A DNA stretch of 23,471 nucleotides, from assembly GCA_963629395.1 (NCBI GenBank), contig CAVGIV010000044.1, positions 1 through 23,471 on the forward strand. The letters are read 5' to 3'. Source of the stretch: CAG-791 sp963629395 (GTDB lineage Bacteria > Bacillota > Clostridia > Lachnospirales > Lachnospiraceae). Below are positions 14,964 through 23,460 of this stretch, in pieces; the first letter of the stretch is position 1, and each line of letters opens with the position of its first letter. A model generated the notes under the pieces. The model was given only the letters and a program-made list of their open reading frames with translations, searched no databases and had not been told where the DNA came from. Made by a program: the position numbers and the translations under genes.

Positions 14964-16312
14964 GCCATCGTCCTCTCAATAAATTCTGCCAGCTCTTCTG
15001 CTTTTCTCTGAAGAACCTCCTGATCCTCTCCCTCGATCATAACCCGCACCAGAGGCTCCGTTCCGGAGGGACGAATCAGGACTCTTCCCTTTCCGTCAAA
15101 TTCCTGTTCCAGTGCCTCAATGCGGCTAACCACTTCCGGAAAATCCCGGTAGTGCTCCTTCTTGGTGTTGTCCACCCTGGCATTCACCAGTGCCTGCGGG
15201 TACTTTTTCATGATTTCCGCCAGCTCCGAAAGCGGTTTTCCCGTTTCCTTCATCACGCGAAGGAGGTGCAGACAGGACAAGAGACCATCTCCTGTCGTGT
15301 TCTCATCCAGAAAGATGATATGCCCCGACTGTTCTCCCCCCAGGTTAGAATTGATCTCGCGCATTCTCTCCAGTACATAGCGATCTCCGACCTTCGTACG
15401 TTCGATCTGAATGCCCTGCTCCTGCCCCATAAGGAAAAAGCCAAGATTACTCATCACGGTCGCAACGATGGTATCCCCCTTTAATGTACCCTTCTTCTTC
15501 ATGAAGCTTCCGATGATGGCCATGATCTTATCACCGTCCACCATTTCACCCTTTTCATCAATGGCAAGAAACCGGTCCGCATCTCCATCAAAAGCTGCTC
15601 CGAGTGCCGCGCCCTCCTTCAGGACCACTTCGCGCAGCTCTTCCATATGTGTTGAGCCGCACTTGAGATTAATATTAACTCCGTCCGGATCGTTGTGAAT
15701 CGGAATCACCTGAGCACCCAGCTTGCGAAGCGCAGCGACATTGGATAAATAGGCTGCCCCCTCTGCGGTATCAACGACGATCTTCATTCCGGAAAGGTCC
15801 ACCGGAACCATCTCTGCCGCATGATCAGAATATTCATGCCATGAATCCAGGCGATATTCAATATGCCCCACTTCCTCTCCCGTCGGGAAATCGATGTCCG
15901 CCATGTTGCTGACAATCTGTGCCTCGATTTCATCCTCCACCGCGTCCGGAAGCTTGAATCCGTTCCCGTCAAAAAACTTGATTCCGTTGAACTCCATAGG
16001 ATTGTGTGAAGCCGAAATAACAACGCCGGCATCTGCATGATGCACCCTTGCAAGATAGGCCACTGCCGGCGTAGGAAGCACTCCAAGGTAAATTACATTT
16101 GCCCCCACGGAGCAGGCTCCCGCCATCAATGCATTCGCCAGCATATCCCCCGACCGTCTCGTATCGCAGCCAACCATAATCACCGGCTTTTTACCACCGT
16201 TATCCTTGGACAGCACATAAGCGCCTGCCTGCCCCAGCTGCATTGCAAGCGGAGCGGTAAGCTCCTTGTTCGCCACGCCGCGCACGCCATCGGTTCCGAA
16301 CATTCTGCTCAT
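14960..16312 (-). CDS. glmM: Phosphoglucosamine mutase
   Basis: GlmM converts glucosamine 6-phosphate to glucosamine 1-phosphate on the way to UDP-GlcNAc and peptidoglycan. The product is 450 residues, standard length. It starts MSRMFGTDGVRG, has the phosphoserine loop ISASHNP with catalytic Ser102, the magnesium loop DGDADR (242-247), the sugar-binding GGEQSGH and the C-terminal phosphate-binding RPSGTEPLVRVM. ATG 16312 is chosen, and an ATG at 16303 (Met4) is also possible. It follows cdaR by 25 bases. cdaA-cdaR-glmM is a widely conserved operon, and GlmM is known to bind and inhibit CdaA in several Firmicutes. Confidence 0.97.
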   Translation of the reverse strand: MSRMFGTDGVRGVANKELTAPLAMQLGQAGAYVLSKDNGGKKPVIMVGCDTRRSGDMLANALMAGACSVGANVIYLGVLPTPAVAYLARVHHADAGVVISASHNPMEFNGIKFFDGNGFKLPDAVEDEIEAQIVSNMADIDFPTGEEVGHIEYRLDSWHEYSDHAAEMVPVDLSGMKIVVDTAEGAAYLSNVAALRKLGAQVIPIHNDPDGVNINLKCGSTHMEELREVVLKEGAALGAAFDGDADRFLAIDEKGEMVDGDKIMAIIGSFMKKKGTLKGDTIVATVMSNLGFFLMGQEQGIQIERTKVGDRYVLERMREINSNLGGEQSGHIIFLDENTTGDGLLSCLHLLRVMKETGKPLSELAEIMKKYPQALVNARVDNTKKEHYRDFPEVVSRIEALEQEFDGKGRVLIRPSGTEPLVRVMIEGEDQEVLQRKAEELAEFIERTMA

Positions 16313-16337
16313 ACTCTCTTTATTCTCTCCTTCACTT

Positions 16338-17693
16338 CTAATTTCCGGAGGCCGCTGTACTCGTCTTGCTGTACCCAGCCTGCTCTGTCAGTTCAATTTC
16401 CGCTGTAATTGTATTATTGACCGTAACACCATCCGGCACCGTCAGCGCAATCGCTGCAGTATAGCGGCCTGCCGCGCTGCTCTCCGACGACACAAGGCTG
16501 CCTACGTCGATGGCCGGTGAAAGATCCGACACCTTTATGGCATCCACCACCGAGGTCAGTCCTGTTATGCTCACACCAAAACTGGCCGGACTGCTTTCTT
16601 CTGTTGCAGTTTTTTTACCATCACTGACCGACACAAGGCGCACGCGGTATCCATCCGGGACATTTTCCAGAGATACGTCGCTCAGTCCGATGCTGATCTC
16701 CGATGTTTCTGCTGCCTCAATACCAACGGTAATATTAACCATTCCGTCATATTTGGAATCCGCCAGCGACACGCCGTCCGGCAGGTAATCCTTTATATTG
16801 ACTGTCCCCTGATAGCTGGAGGTGCAGTCCGTCACATCGACGGCCGAAGCCGGAATTGTAATCTTATCAACATCCGCCAGCACAGAGCTCCTGCCTGCCA
16901 GCTTCACCGACTCCGGATCGGCTGTCACCACTCCGTTTCGCAGATATCCCTCTGCCGGTGTCCCGCTGACATTTACCTCCACCGGCACTGTCTTCAGCGG
17001 CAGTATTGTAACGTTCACCTTCACGGTTGTGATATTCATGGTCAGCTTTGTCGAATCCACGGTGTCCCCGTTTGCATCCACCAGCTTCACATCTGCATAA
17101 GTAGTAATGCTGCTGGTAGCACCGGAAACGTCCACAGTTGCCATCGCACCTACGATGCTTGATACGATCGACTCCGGACCGGAAACGCGAATCTGGTTCT
17201 GTTCCGGTGACACGCCGTCCAGCTCATAGCCGCTGGCCACGCTTCCGCTGGTTTCCGTCTGCAGTGCAAAGGAATCCGTCAGCTTCGGCTCAATGGAGAG
17301 CATAACGTTATCCAGACTCCCGTCAATCTCCTCAATCTCGTTGTTGTACCTGTTGGAATAATATTTAATCTCGACCGTATTCAAACTGGTAAGATTCTCC
17401 ACATCTGCTGTAGCCACGATGTCATCCCTGGTCAAGTCCTCAATAATGGATCGCCTAGCCCGAATGGTAACCACCGGTACTACATCTGTATTGTCCAGCA
17501 CCGAGTACACTTCTCCCTGATCCGTGATCAGGGATGTGTGCAGGAGCTTTACCGACACATTTGTGATTCGTTTGGTCTGTACCGGGTCGTTCACATTATT
17601 GACCAGCAGCCAGAGAACAGCCGCCAGAACCAGTGCGAGAATCTTCGTCCCAAGATTATTCAGAATGTGCGGCCGATTATTTGTCCCCTTCAT
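16338..17693 (-). CDS. cdaR: YbbR-domain protein CdaR, regulator of the diadenylate cyclase
   Basis: CdaR is a membrane-anchored protein with extracytoplasmic YbbR domains that modulates CdaA. The product is 451 residues. A short basic N terminus is followed by one membrane segment (about 17-35, ILALVLAAVLWLLV) and then about 400 beta-rich residues. These form roughly four YbbR repeats; recurring elements include VPVEVNVSGTPAEGYLRNGVVTADP and NVPDGYRVRL. ATG 17693 has AAGGG five bases upstream and lies inside the end of cdaA (17-bp overlap). An upstream extension to 17738 is unlikely. The low-complexity Ser/Ala end (SKTSTAASGN) is probably disordered. Confidence 0.93.
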   Translation of the reverse strand: MKGTNNRPHILNNLGTKILALVLAAVLWLLVNNVNDPVQTKRITNVSVKLLHTSLITDQGEVYSVLDNTDVVPVVTIRARRSIIEDLTRDDIVATADVENLTSLNTVEIKYYSNRYNNEIEEIDGSLDNVMLSIEPKLTDSFALQTETSGSVASGYELDGVSPEQNQIRVSGPESIVSSIVGAMATVDVSGATSSITTYADVKLVDANGDTVDSTKLTMNITTVKVNVTILPLKTVPVEVNVSGTPAEGYLRNGVVTADPESVKLAGRSSVLADVDKITIPASAVDVTDCTSSYQGTVNIKDYLPDGVSLADSKYDGMVNITVGIEAAETSEISIGLSDVSLENVPDGYRVRLVSVSDGKKTATEESSPASFGVSITGLTSVVDAIKVSDLSPAIDVGSLVSSESSAAGRYTAAIALTVPDGVTVNNTITAEIELTEQAGYSKTSTAASGN

Positions 17694-18552
17694 CCTGACC
17701 CTTGTCCTTTCGGGAGGCAAGAAGCCCCCTTCGATCATTTAAACTCTTATCCTGCAGCTTGATAAGACGGGCACGCAGCTCATCTGTATTTACATCACGG
17801 TCCAATACACCGCGATAAGCAATGCTTATCTTCCCGGTTTCCTCCGACACAATAATGGTCAGTGAATCCGTCACCTCGGATATGCCAACCGCTGCCCGGT
17901 GTCTCGTCCCCAAATCCTTATCCAGCTTGTTCTCAGAAAGTGGCAGATAGCATGTAGCAGCCGTCACACGGTCTCCGGAGATAAGCACAGCCCCGTCATG
18001 CAGCGGTGTATTTTTTTCAAAAATATTGATCAGCAGCTGACTCGTTACATACGCATCCAGTGTAATACCGGTCCGCTCCCATTCCCGCATCGGCGTATTC
18101 TGCCGGATAACAATCAGTGCGCCGGTCTTCACCTTCGCCATTGCCGCACAGGCCCGCACAATCTCCGAAATGGTCTTATCCGAAAACAATCCGTCTCCAT
18201 CCCGTGAGCCGTCCCGGAAGAGCGCCGTCAGAGGATTTTTCTGACCAAGCTCCTCCATCGCGTTGCGCAGCTCCGGCTGCAGAATAATAATGAACGCAGT
18301 AACTGCAATGCTCGCAACATTCTGCACGATCCAGAGGATGGTCGTCATATTAAACAGAGCCGCCAGAACAATGAATACCGCAATGAATGCCAGGCCCCGC
18401 AGCAGGGCATAGGCCCTTGTGTTCCGGACCCACAGCATAATGTGATACACCAAAAAGGCAATGATCAGGATCTCAACTACATCGGTCCATCCCACTGTAG
18501 GAATATGCAGTGCCTCTATGTAATTGAAAAAAATAGTCTGCAGGATCTGCAT
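17677..18552 (-). CDS. cdaA: Diadenylate cyclase CdaA
   Basis: CdaA makes cyclic di-AMP from two ATP, a messenger controlling potassium and osmolyte balance and cell-wall state. The product is 291 residues. Three N-terminal membrane segments (about 24-43, 50-68 and 72-91) precede a DAC domain with the catalytic DGA (186-188, in LHDGAVLI) and RHR (217-219, in GTRHRAAVGISE). Both key motifs are intact. ATG 18552 has AAGGA nine bases upstream and lies 11 bases after the preceding membrane-protein gene. The C-terminal tail is charged (KDKGQDEGDK) and overlaps the cdaR start, implying coupling. Confidence 0.97.
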   Translation of the reverse strand: MQILQTIFFNYIEALHIPTVGWTDVVEILIIAFLVYHIMLWVRNTRAYALLRGLAFIAVFIVLAALFNMTTILWIVQNVASIAVTAFIIILQPELRNAMEELGQKNPLTALFRDGSRDGDGLFSDKTISEIVRACAAMAKVKTGALIVIRQNTPMREWERTGITLDAYVTSQLLINIFEKNTPLHDGAVLISGDRVTAATCYLPLSENKLDKDLGTRHRAAVGISEVTDSLTIIVSEETGKISIAYRGVLDRDVNTDELRARLIKLQDKSLNDRRGLLASRKDKGQDEGDK

Positions 18553-18563
18553 TCTCGCCGTCC

Positions 18564-19667
18564 TTAGAATTCCTCGCGGAAATCATCCATCTCCTCCTGC
18601 GGAGGAAGATCCTCATACGAAGGCTCCCCATACGCTTCTTCCTGCGGATAGGAATCCGTCCACTCCTGTCTTTCCGGTGCATATTCATTCTGCTGTCCGG
18701 ACCTGTATGCTCCCTGATGCCGATTACCCGTTCCTCGCCTGGAATTTATAGTCTTTACAGTTCTCCTTGGTACAGAAAACGCATTCTTGGGAATGGCTTT
18801 TACATAATAATAGTAATCATCGTCCTCAAACTGTGTGTTCTCCACGCGGGTATAATCCAGATTAAAGAACAGGAATGTCAAAACCATTCCCACTGCAAAG
18901 CCCGCAACAGCTCCAAGGAAAACCAGCGCGACATTCGTCTGTGTGCTGCCATTCATCGCGCCAATCAGCATGATCAAAAGCTGCAGCACCGATCCGGCCC
19001 CCGCAGCAATCATCCAGCTGTTGCGCACCGGAAGCCGGCGTATCGCATACACAGCAACAGATGCTACCACTACTGCAATAACAGTCACCAGCATTCCCTT
19101 ATCCTGCATAATGCCATCCATAAGAAACTGCAGCCGCGTCACAATGCTGTCCGTATCGGTTCCCGAGCTGCTGATAGCGGTTTCATTCTGATGCACAAAC
19201 CGAAGATAACTGTCTGCAATGACGCCTACCGCCACTGTCACACCGCTGGCCGGCGAATACATAAGGCCGCCCGCGATCGGAAGCGCATACTGAAATCCGA
19301 TGGCGCGGCAGGAAGGAAACAACAGCAGCAAAACCGTGTCCCCCGGCGTAAAGCGAAAATAAACAAGCAGAAGCACCAGGAACAAAACCGCTCCTACTGC
19401 AGCCGCTTCCATGGCAAGTGCGTACAGATGCACCAGTATAATCAGCCCCAGCAGGATTACCACCAGATTCGCCGGAATCAGTGTTGCGATCAGTGCAAGG
19501 ATAAATGTGGGCATCCCCCCCGCCAGCGTCTCCTGATAACCAGTCATAGAGTTAATGTATAAAAGCGCAAACAGCGCCATCAGGAATCTGACCGCCAGAT
19601 TGATATAATTCTCATATTGGGAGTAAATGGAAATGATCTTCTCCCTTAGCTCCAGTAATGTGGTCAT
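18564..19667 (-). CDS. Unrecognised multi-pass membrane protein in the cda operon
   Basis: I cannot assign a family. The 367 residues have about seven or eight hydrophobic segments between residues 22 and 270, with a polar loop at about 156-190. A long cytoplasmic-looking tail begins with VENTQFEDDDYYYYVKAIPK (275-294). The tail is rich in Tyr, Glu, Gln and Arg and ends in an acidic stretch (QEEMDDFREEF). ATG 19667 lies seven bases after the previous stop; AAGGGA is about 13 bases upstream, a rather long spacing. It is 11 bases before cdaA and probably cotranscribed. A role tied to c-di-AMP or the cell envelope is possible but is inferred from position only. Confidence 0.8.
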   Translation of the reverse strand: MTTLLELREKIISIYSQYENYINLAVRFLMALFALLYINSMTGYQETLAGGMPTFILALIATLIPANLVVILLGLIILVHLYALAMEAAAVGAVLFLVLLLVYFRFTPGDTVLLLLFPSCRAIGFQYALPIAGGLMYSPASGVTVAVGVIADSYLRFVHQNETAISSSGTDTDSIVTRLQFLMDGIMQDKGMLVTVIAVVVASVAVYAIRRLPVRNSWMIAAGAGSVLQLLIMLIGAMNGSTQTNVALVFLGAVAGFAVGMVLTFLFFNLDYTRVENTQFEDDDYYYYVKAIPKNAFSVPRRTVKTINSRRGTGNRHQGAYRSGQQNEYAPERQEWTDSYPQEEAYGEPSYEDLPPQEEMDDFREEF

Positions 19668-19674
19668 CTTAATA

Positions 19675-20067
19675 TTATCGTCCCTTCCGATATGCCGCAG
19701 ACAACCGCTGCAGATCCTGGTAATAGGCATTTAAATGCCGCCTGGCTCTCTGGTAACGTCCATTGTACACCCACAGCGTAATGCCAATCATAATCCCCAT
19801 AAAAATCAGGTAATACGTCAGAAGCTGAAGGAGAAACACACGCAGATCCATGCTGTAGATCTGCCCGATCAGCTCCTCGAAATTGTAAATGGCATATGCG
19901 CCGAACAGGATTGCAAACGCAACGGTTTCACAGATAAATGTCACCAAAACCTGCTTGGTCAGATAGTCAGTGCGAAAATAACTGTTTATTTTTCGGTCTT
20001 CCCGGCCGTCCCTTTTCTCGTAGGCAGCCATGCGCTCCATCCGGCGAACGCGCTTCTCGTCAATCAT
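19675..20067 (-). CDS. Unrecognised small membrane protein with two membrane segments
   Basis: I do not recognise this 130-residue protein. A charged N-terminal region (residues 1-38, rich in Arg, Lys, Asp and Glu) is followed by two hydrophobic segments (about 39-60 and 77-100). A basic, tyrosine-containing C-terminal helix (101-130) follows, so both ends are probably cytoplasmic. ATG 20067 overlaps the comF stop as ATGA, and GGAG lies 10 bases upstream. The next gene begins seven bases after its stop. Tight packing suggests it is expressed with the larger membrane protein and cdaA. Confidence 0.8.
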   Translation of the reverse strand: MIDEKRVRRMERMAAYEKRDGREDRKINSYFRTDYLTKQVLVTFICETVAFAILFGAYAIYNFEELIGQIYSMDLRVFLLQLLTYYLIFMGIMIGITLWVYNGRYQRARRHLNAYYQDLQRLSAAYRKGR

Positions 20068-20771
20068 GTACGCTCTTCTCCAATTGCCAACGTGATAAAA
20101 TATACCGCCGCTGCCCCTGCTTCCTTCAGTGCTGCAGCACAGGCATCCACAGTTGTTCCGGTTGTGTATATATCATCAACCAGCATAATCGTCTTTGATT
20201 TTACATCATCAAAAGGGGCAGTAAAAGCCTTTTTCAGATTCACCCGCCGCTGCGCCGCACTCATCCCCTTCATCGCAGCTGTGTCTGTCCGCCGCAGGAG
20301 AAAGTCCTCGCGCACCGGAATCCCTGTATTCCTCCCGATTACCTGTGCCAGAAGCGTCGCCTGATTATATCCCCGTTTTCTCTCCCTTTTCGCAGAAACC
20401 GGTACCGGCACCAATGCATCCAAATGCACCTTTCCAAATTCCTCCAGAAGGCGCCTGGTCATCTCATTTCCCATCCAATCGGCATATTCCGCCCTGCCTT
20501 CGTACTTCAGCCGGAAAACAGCCCCTGAAATCTGCCGGTACAGGTAGCAGGCACAGCCTCTTTCGTAGCTGTGCTCCTCTCTCCGGCAATCCGCGCAAAG
20601 ATCCCTTTTGGTGTCCTTCATCGGCTTTCCGCACTGGCAGCACAGGGTATCTGTAATCCGAATCCGCTTTCGGCGCATCTCCTGCTCACAGCTGTCGCAG
20701 ATGATTGCTCCAAACGGTGCTGCCGCCCGGTCACAGACAGGGCATCGCCTCGGATACAGAAGATCCAGCAA
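20064..20771 (-). CDS. comF: ComF family phosphoribosyltransferase-like protein (start uncertain)
   Basis: ComF proteins pair an N-terminal zinc ribbon with a phosphoribosyltransferase fold and are needed for DNA uptake in naturally competent species; many Firmicutes have them without known competence. Visible here are paired cysteines (CPVC, CDSC, CCQCGKP, CADC), the central VPVPVSAKRERKRGYNQA and the PRPP-type loop VMLVDDIYTTGTTVDA-like segment (IMLVDDIYTTGTT). The start is a problem: the frame has no ATG between the recD2 stop and the zinc ribbon. TTG 20771 (GGGGAGG three bases upstream) or CTG 20768 would work. Alternatively, ATG 20820, one frame off, would join perfectly if one A were missing from the A tracts at about 20793-20804. 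Then the protein would begin MEWGKNKKRSGHPGRLLLD. Confidence 0.82.
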   Translation of the reverse strand: MLDLLYPRRCPVCDRAAAPFGAIICDSCEQEMRRKRIRITDTLCCQCGKPMKDTKRDLCADCRREEHSYERGCACYLYRQISGAVFRLKYEGRAEYADWMGNEMTRRLLEEFGKVHLDALVPVPVSAKRERKRGYNQATLLAQVIGRNTGIPVREDFLLRRTDTAAMKGMSAAQRRVNLKKAFTAPFDDVKSKTIMLVDDIYTTGTTVDACAAALKEAGAAAVYFITLAIGEERT

Positions 20772-20830
20772 AAGCCTCCCCGGGTGGCCGCTGCGCTTTT
20801 TTATTTTTACCCCATTCCATTCCCCCTTGC

Positions 20831-23158
20831 TTAGCTCTGCCGCATCTCCCGGATCCGGTCCTTCAGACCGGAATAGCGGGTATATGTGCTGACATTTTGT
20901 TCCATCCGTAGCACGGCCTCCGGATCCCCCAGAATGACAACGCACTTTTTGGCACGGGTAATGGCCGTATACAGAAGATTCCGGTTAAATAAGCCGGATG
21001 GCCCGCCAAGAATCGGAAGAATGACAGCCGGATACTCCGAGCCCTGGGATTTGTGAACGGTGATCGCATACGCAAGCTCCAGGTCATCCAGCTGCGTAAA
21101 CGGATAGTGCACCACGCGGTTCTCATCAAAGCAGACGGTCAGCTCTCCGCGCTCCTTGTCCAATGTCCTGATGACACCAAAATCGCCATTAAAGATACCG
21201 GTTCCTTTTTCTACCGGCATTCCGTAATTCCCCTGTATTTCCCATTCCATCTGATAGTTGTTGCGGGTCTGCATCACGCGGTCCCCAATACGGAACGTCT
21301 GCTCGTGCGCTATGGTTTCTGCACGGCCTGCTGCCGCCGGATTCAGTACACTCTGCAGCACCTCATTGAGGCGGATGCATCCAAGCGCCCCCTTCCGCAT
21401 CGGAGTAAGCACCTGTATGTCATCCCGCGAGCCGTCCACATAGCGCGGCAGCATCTGCTGAATCAGCATAACGATGTGCTTGTACATCACCTGCGGATCC
21501 TTGCGCTCCAGGAAGAAAAAATCCCTGGACTTGTTCCCGAGCTCCAACGGCTCTCCCTGCAGAATTCGGTGCGCGTTCATGATGATGTCGCTTTGCTGAG
21601 CCTGCCGGAAGATTTTCTGGAGTGTAATGCTGCAGAAAACTTCCGATTCCATCATATCCTGCAGTACACGCCCCGGCCCCACACTGGGAAGCTGATGGAT
21701 ATCTCCCACCATAATCAGCCTTGTTCCCGGGCGAATCGCATTCAGCAGGGCATGAAAGAGAAACAAATCCACCATAGACATTTCATCGATGATAATTACA
21801 TCCGCCTCCAGCGGATGATCGACATCCTTCTCAAACCGCCATTCCTCCCTTGCACTTTCACCGCTTTCCTCCGGTCCGTCCCCCATCGCCTTATATCCAA
21901 GAAGACGATGAATGGTCATAGCCTCGTGCCCGGTTGCCTCCGTCATACGCTTGGCAGCACGGCCGGTGGGTGCTGCGAGCAGCACCGATTTCACATCGGC
22001 AAGGAACAGGCGAATGATGGTGTTGATCGTCGTTGTTTTGCCGGTACCGGGACCGCCGCTGATCAGCAAAACGCCGCGGCTGGCAGCAAGCCGGACCGCT
22101 TTTCTCTGCAGATCATCCAGCGCTATGTTCTCGCTTTCCTCGATATGACGAATCCGGAGATTCAGTTCCTCCTCGGTAAAGCTGTCTGCATTCTGCGCGT
22201 CCAGATCCAGAAGGCGCCGCGCGATGTCCTGCTCCATGCGATAAGCATACGCGGAATATACCTGCGTCACAGGAGCCTTCCGGGCCTCTGTCTCCTCCGG
22301 ATCCTCTGCTTCACGCTGCGGCTTGCCGGACTCCGGATGAGCGGCTTCCGGCTCCTCCGGCACACGGATGCGCACCTTTCGCTCCATGGCAAGATTCTGC
22401 AGCTGAATCTGCAGGATCTCCTCCGGCACATGCAGCAGCGCTTCCGACCGCCGCAGCAGCTCATCCTCCGGCAGATAGCTGCTTCCCTCCAGAAGATTGC
22501 CCGATAAAACAAACAGAATTCCGCTTCTCACGCGGTAATCCGAGTCCGGGCGGATGCCGTTTTGTGCTGCAATCTCATCCGCCATGGAAAACCCGATTCC
22601 GGAAATGTCCTCTGCCAGCTGGTACGGATTCTCCTGCAGCACAGAGTACATCTGCTGCCCATAGGTCTCCCAGATTTTAAGCGCCTTCCTTCCGCCGATA
22701 CCATACTGCTGCAGATAGATCATGGCGTCCCGAATATCCTTTTTTTCGCCAAGCTGCGCAGCAATTTCACGCGCAATCCGTTTGCTGATCCCCTTCACCT
22801 CCGACAGCCGCTCCGGCTCCTCATCCAGAATGCGCATGGTCTCTTCACCGAATTTCTTCACAATTCGGGCAGCCAGCGTCTCTCCGATGCCTTTGATGGC
22901 ACCGGAGGCCAGATACCTGTAAACCGCCTGCGTGCCTTCCGGCTGTACCACCTGGTACTGCGACACCTTCAGCTGTTCTCCATATACAGGATGGGTCACC
23001 ATTTCACCGGTGATCTCCACACTCTCCCCTTCCGAGATAGCCGCCGGGAAGCCGGTACAGGTAATCTGCTCTCCCTCCTCACACACCTCAAATACGGTAT
23101 AGAGATTCTCCTTATTGCGATAAATAATTGCTGAGATATAACCCTTTATGGTTTGCAT
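20831..23158 (-). CDS. recD2: RecD2-type ATP-dependent 5'-3' DNA helicase
   Basis: RecD2 is a SF1B helicase, found in bacteria lacking RecBC partners, with roles in mismatch repair and replication-fork stability. The product is 775 residues. An OB-like N-terminal domain (1-75) is followed by helix-hairpin-helix repeats (KGIGETLAARIV, VKGISKRIAREI, GIGFSMADEIA), Walker A GGPGTGKTT (368-376), Walker B IIIDEMS (455-461), GDIHQLPSVG, and the C-terminal UvrD-like AYAITVHKSQGSEYPAVILP. An acidic Glu/Pro/Ala-rich stretch at about 266-298 looks like a flexible insertion. ATG 23158 is chosen because the family N terminus starts here (MQTIKGYISAIIYRN). The open frame continues 79 residues upstream, but that part is translated repeat DNA. 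The ribosome-binding site is weak (AGAAAG). Confidence 0.95.
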   Translation of the reverse strand: MQTIKGYISAIIYRNKENLYTVFEVCEEGEQITCTGFPAAISEGESVEITGEMVTHPVYGEQLKVSQYQVVQPEGTQAVYRYLASGAIKGIGETLAARIVKKFGEETMRILDEEPERLSEVKGISKRIAREIAAQLGEKKDIRDAMIYLQQYGIGGRKALKIWETYGQQMYSVLQENPYQLAEDISGIGFSMADEIAAQNGIRPDSDYRVRSGILFVLSGNLLEGSSYLPEDELLRRSEALLHVPEEILQIQLQNLAMERKVRIRVPEEPEAAHPESGKPQREAEDPEETEARKAPVTQVYSAYAYRMEQDIARRLLDLDAQNADSFTEEELNLRIRHIEESENIALDDLQRKAVRLAASRGVLLISGGPGTGKTTTINTIIRLFLADVKSVLLAAPTGRAAKRMTEATGHEAMTIHRLLGYKAMGDGPEESGESAREEWRFEKDVDHPLEADVIIIDEMSMVDLFLFHALLNAIRPGTRLIMVGDIHQLPSVGPGRVLQDMMESEVFCSITLQKIFRQAQQSDIIMNAHRILQGEPLELGNKSRDFFFLERKDPQVMYKHIVMLIQQMLPRYVDGSRDDIQVLTPMRKGALGCIRLNEVLQSVLNPAAAGRAETIAHEQTFRIGDRVMQTRNNYQMEWEIQGNYGMPVEKGTGIFNGDFGVIRTLDKERGELTVCFDENRVVHYPFTQLDDLELAYAITVHKSQGSEYPAVILPILGGPSGLFNRNLLYTAITRAKKCVVILGDPEAVLRMEQNVSTYTRYSGLKDRIREMRQS

Positions 23159-23239
23159 AGGTGAACGCTTTCTGGAATCTGGAAGAGATGGGTGCTGAAT
23201 AGTCGCGTCTGATGTGTGAGATTCTGCCTGGTACCTCAG

Positions 23240-23267
23240 ATAGTAACTATTCAGAGCCCATTCGCAA
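23240..23267 (-). promoter_or_regulatory. Weak promoter candidate for recD2 at the repeat edge
   Basis: The minus strand reads TTGCGA (23267-23262), a 16-base spacer and TACTAT (23245-23240), each matching consensus at four of six positions. The -35 lies within the 72-bp repeat and the -10 straddles its end. The left copy of the repeat lacks this -10 because its flank differs. The match is modest. Confidence 0.25.
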
Positions 23268-23314
23268 AATCGCTGCTTCGCAGCTTTCCTTTTGCTCATG
23301 TGGCGTTCTCGCCA
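23243..23314 (-). repeat. Right copy of the 72-bp inverted repeat
   Basis: Exact reverse complement of 1-72. It contains the same small hairpins and continues directly into larger palindromes (23314-23460). The left copy would continue beyond the window, so the whole element may be much longer than 72 bp. Confidence 0.9.
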
Positions 23315-23460
23315 GCAAGGAAAACTTGTATAACGAGTTTTCCTTGCTATCGCGGTATTCGCCAAGGTTTCGAGCAAGCTCGAACTTTGGCTCATTACTC
23401 GCGTAAATAAATTTGCAAAAATGTGCTCGTTAATGCAAGCATTACTCGCGCATTTTATGC
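23301..23460. repeat. Run of palindromes with unlike stems
   Basis: Consecutive hairpins are: 23301-23305/23310-23314 (5 bp); 23314-23326/23336-23348 (13 bp perfect, 9-base loop); 23361-23375/23378-23391 (14-15 bp, near perfect, 2-base loop); and 23415-23436/23439-23460 (22 positions, 18 matched, 2-base loop). Short connectors containing CTCGCG/GCGAG-like words separate them. None has a terminator T tract. The stems differ in sequence while the layout repeats, as at 8524-8676. Confidence 0.75.

Noticed and set aside
21053..22507. 484-codon plus-strand open frame
   Set aside because: It is entirely antisense to recD2, with no family resemblance and His/Arg/Gln-rich composition typical of a shadow frame.
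23159..23395. 79-residue N-terminal extension of RecD2
   Set aside because: The extension is translated repeat DNA (it includes MSKRKAAKQRFCEWALNS) with no ribosome-binding site. The family N terminus begins at MQTIKGYISA.
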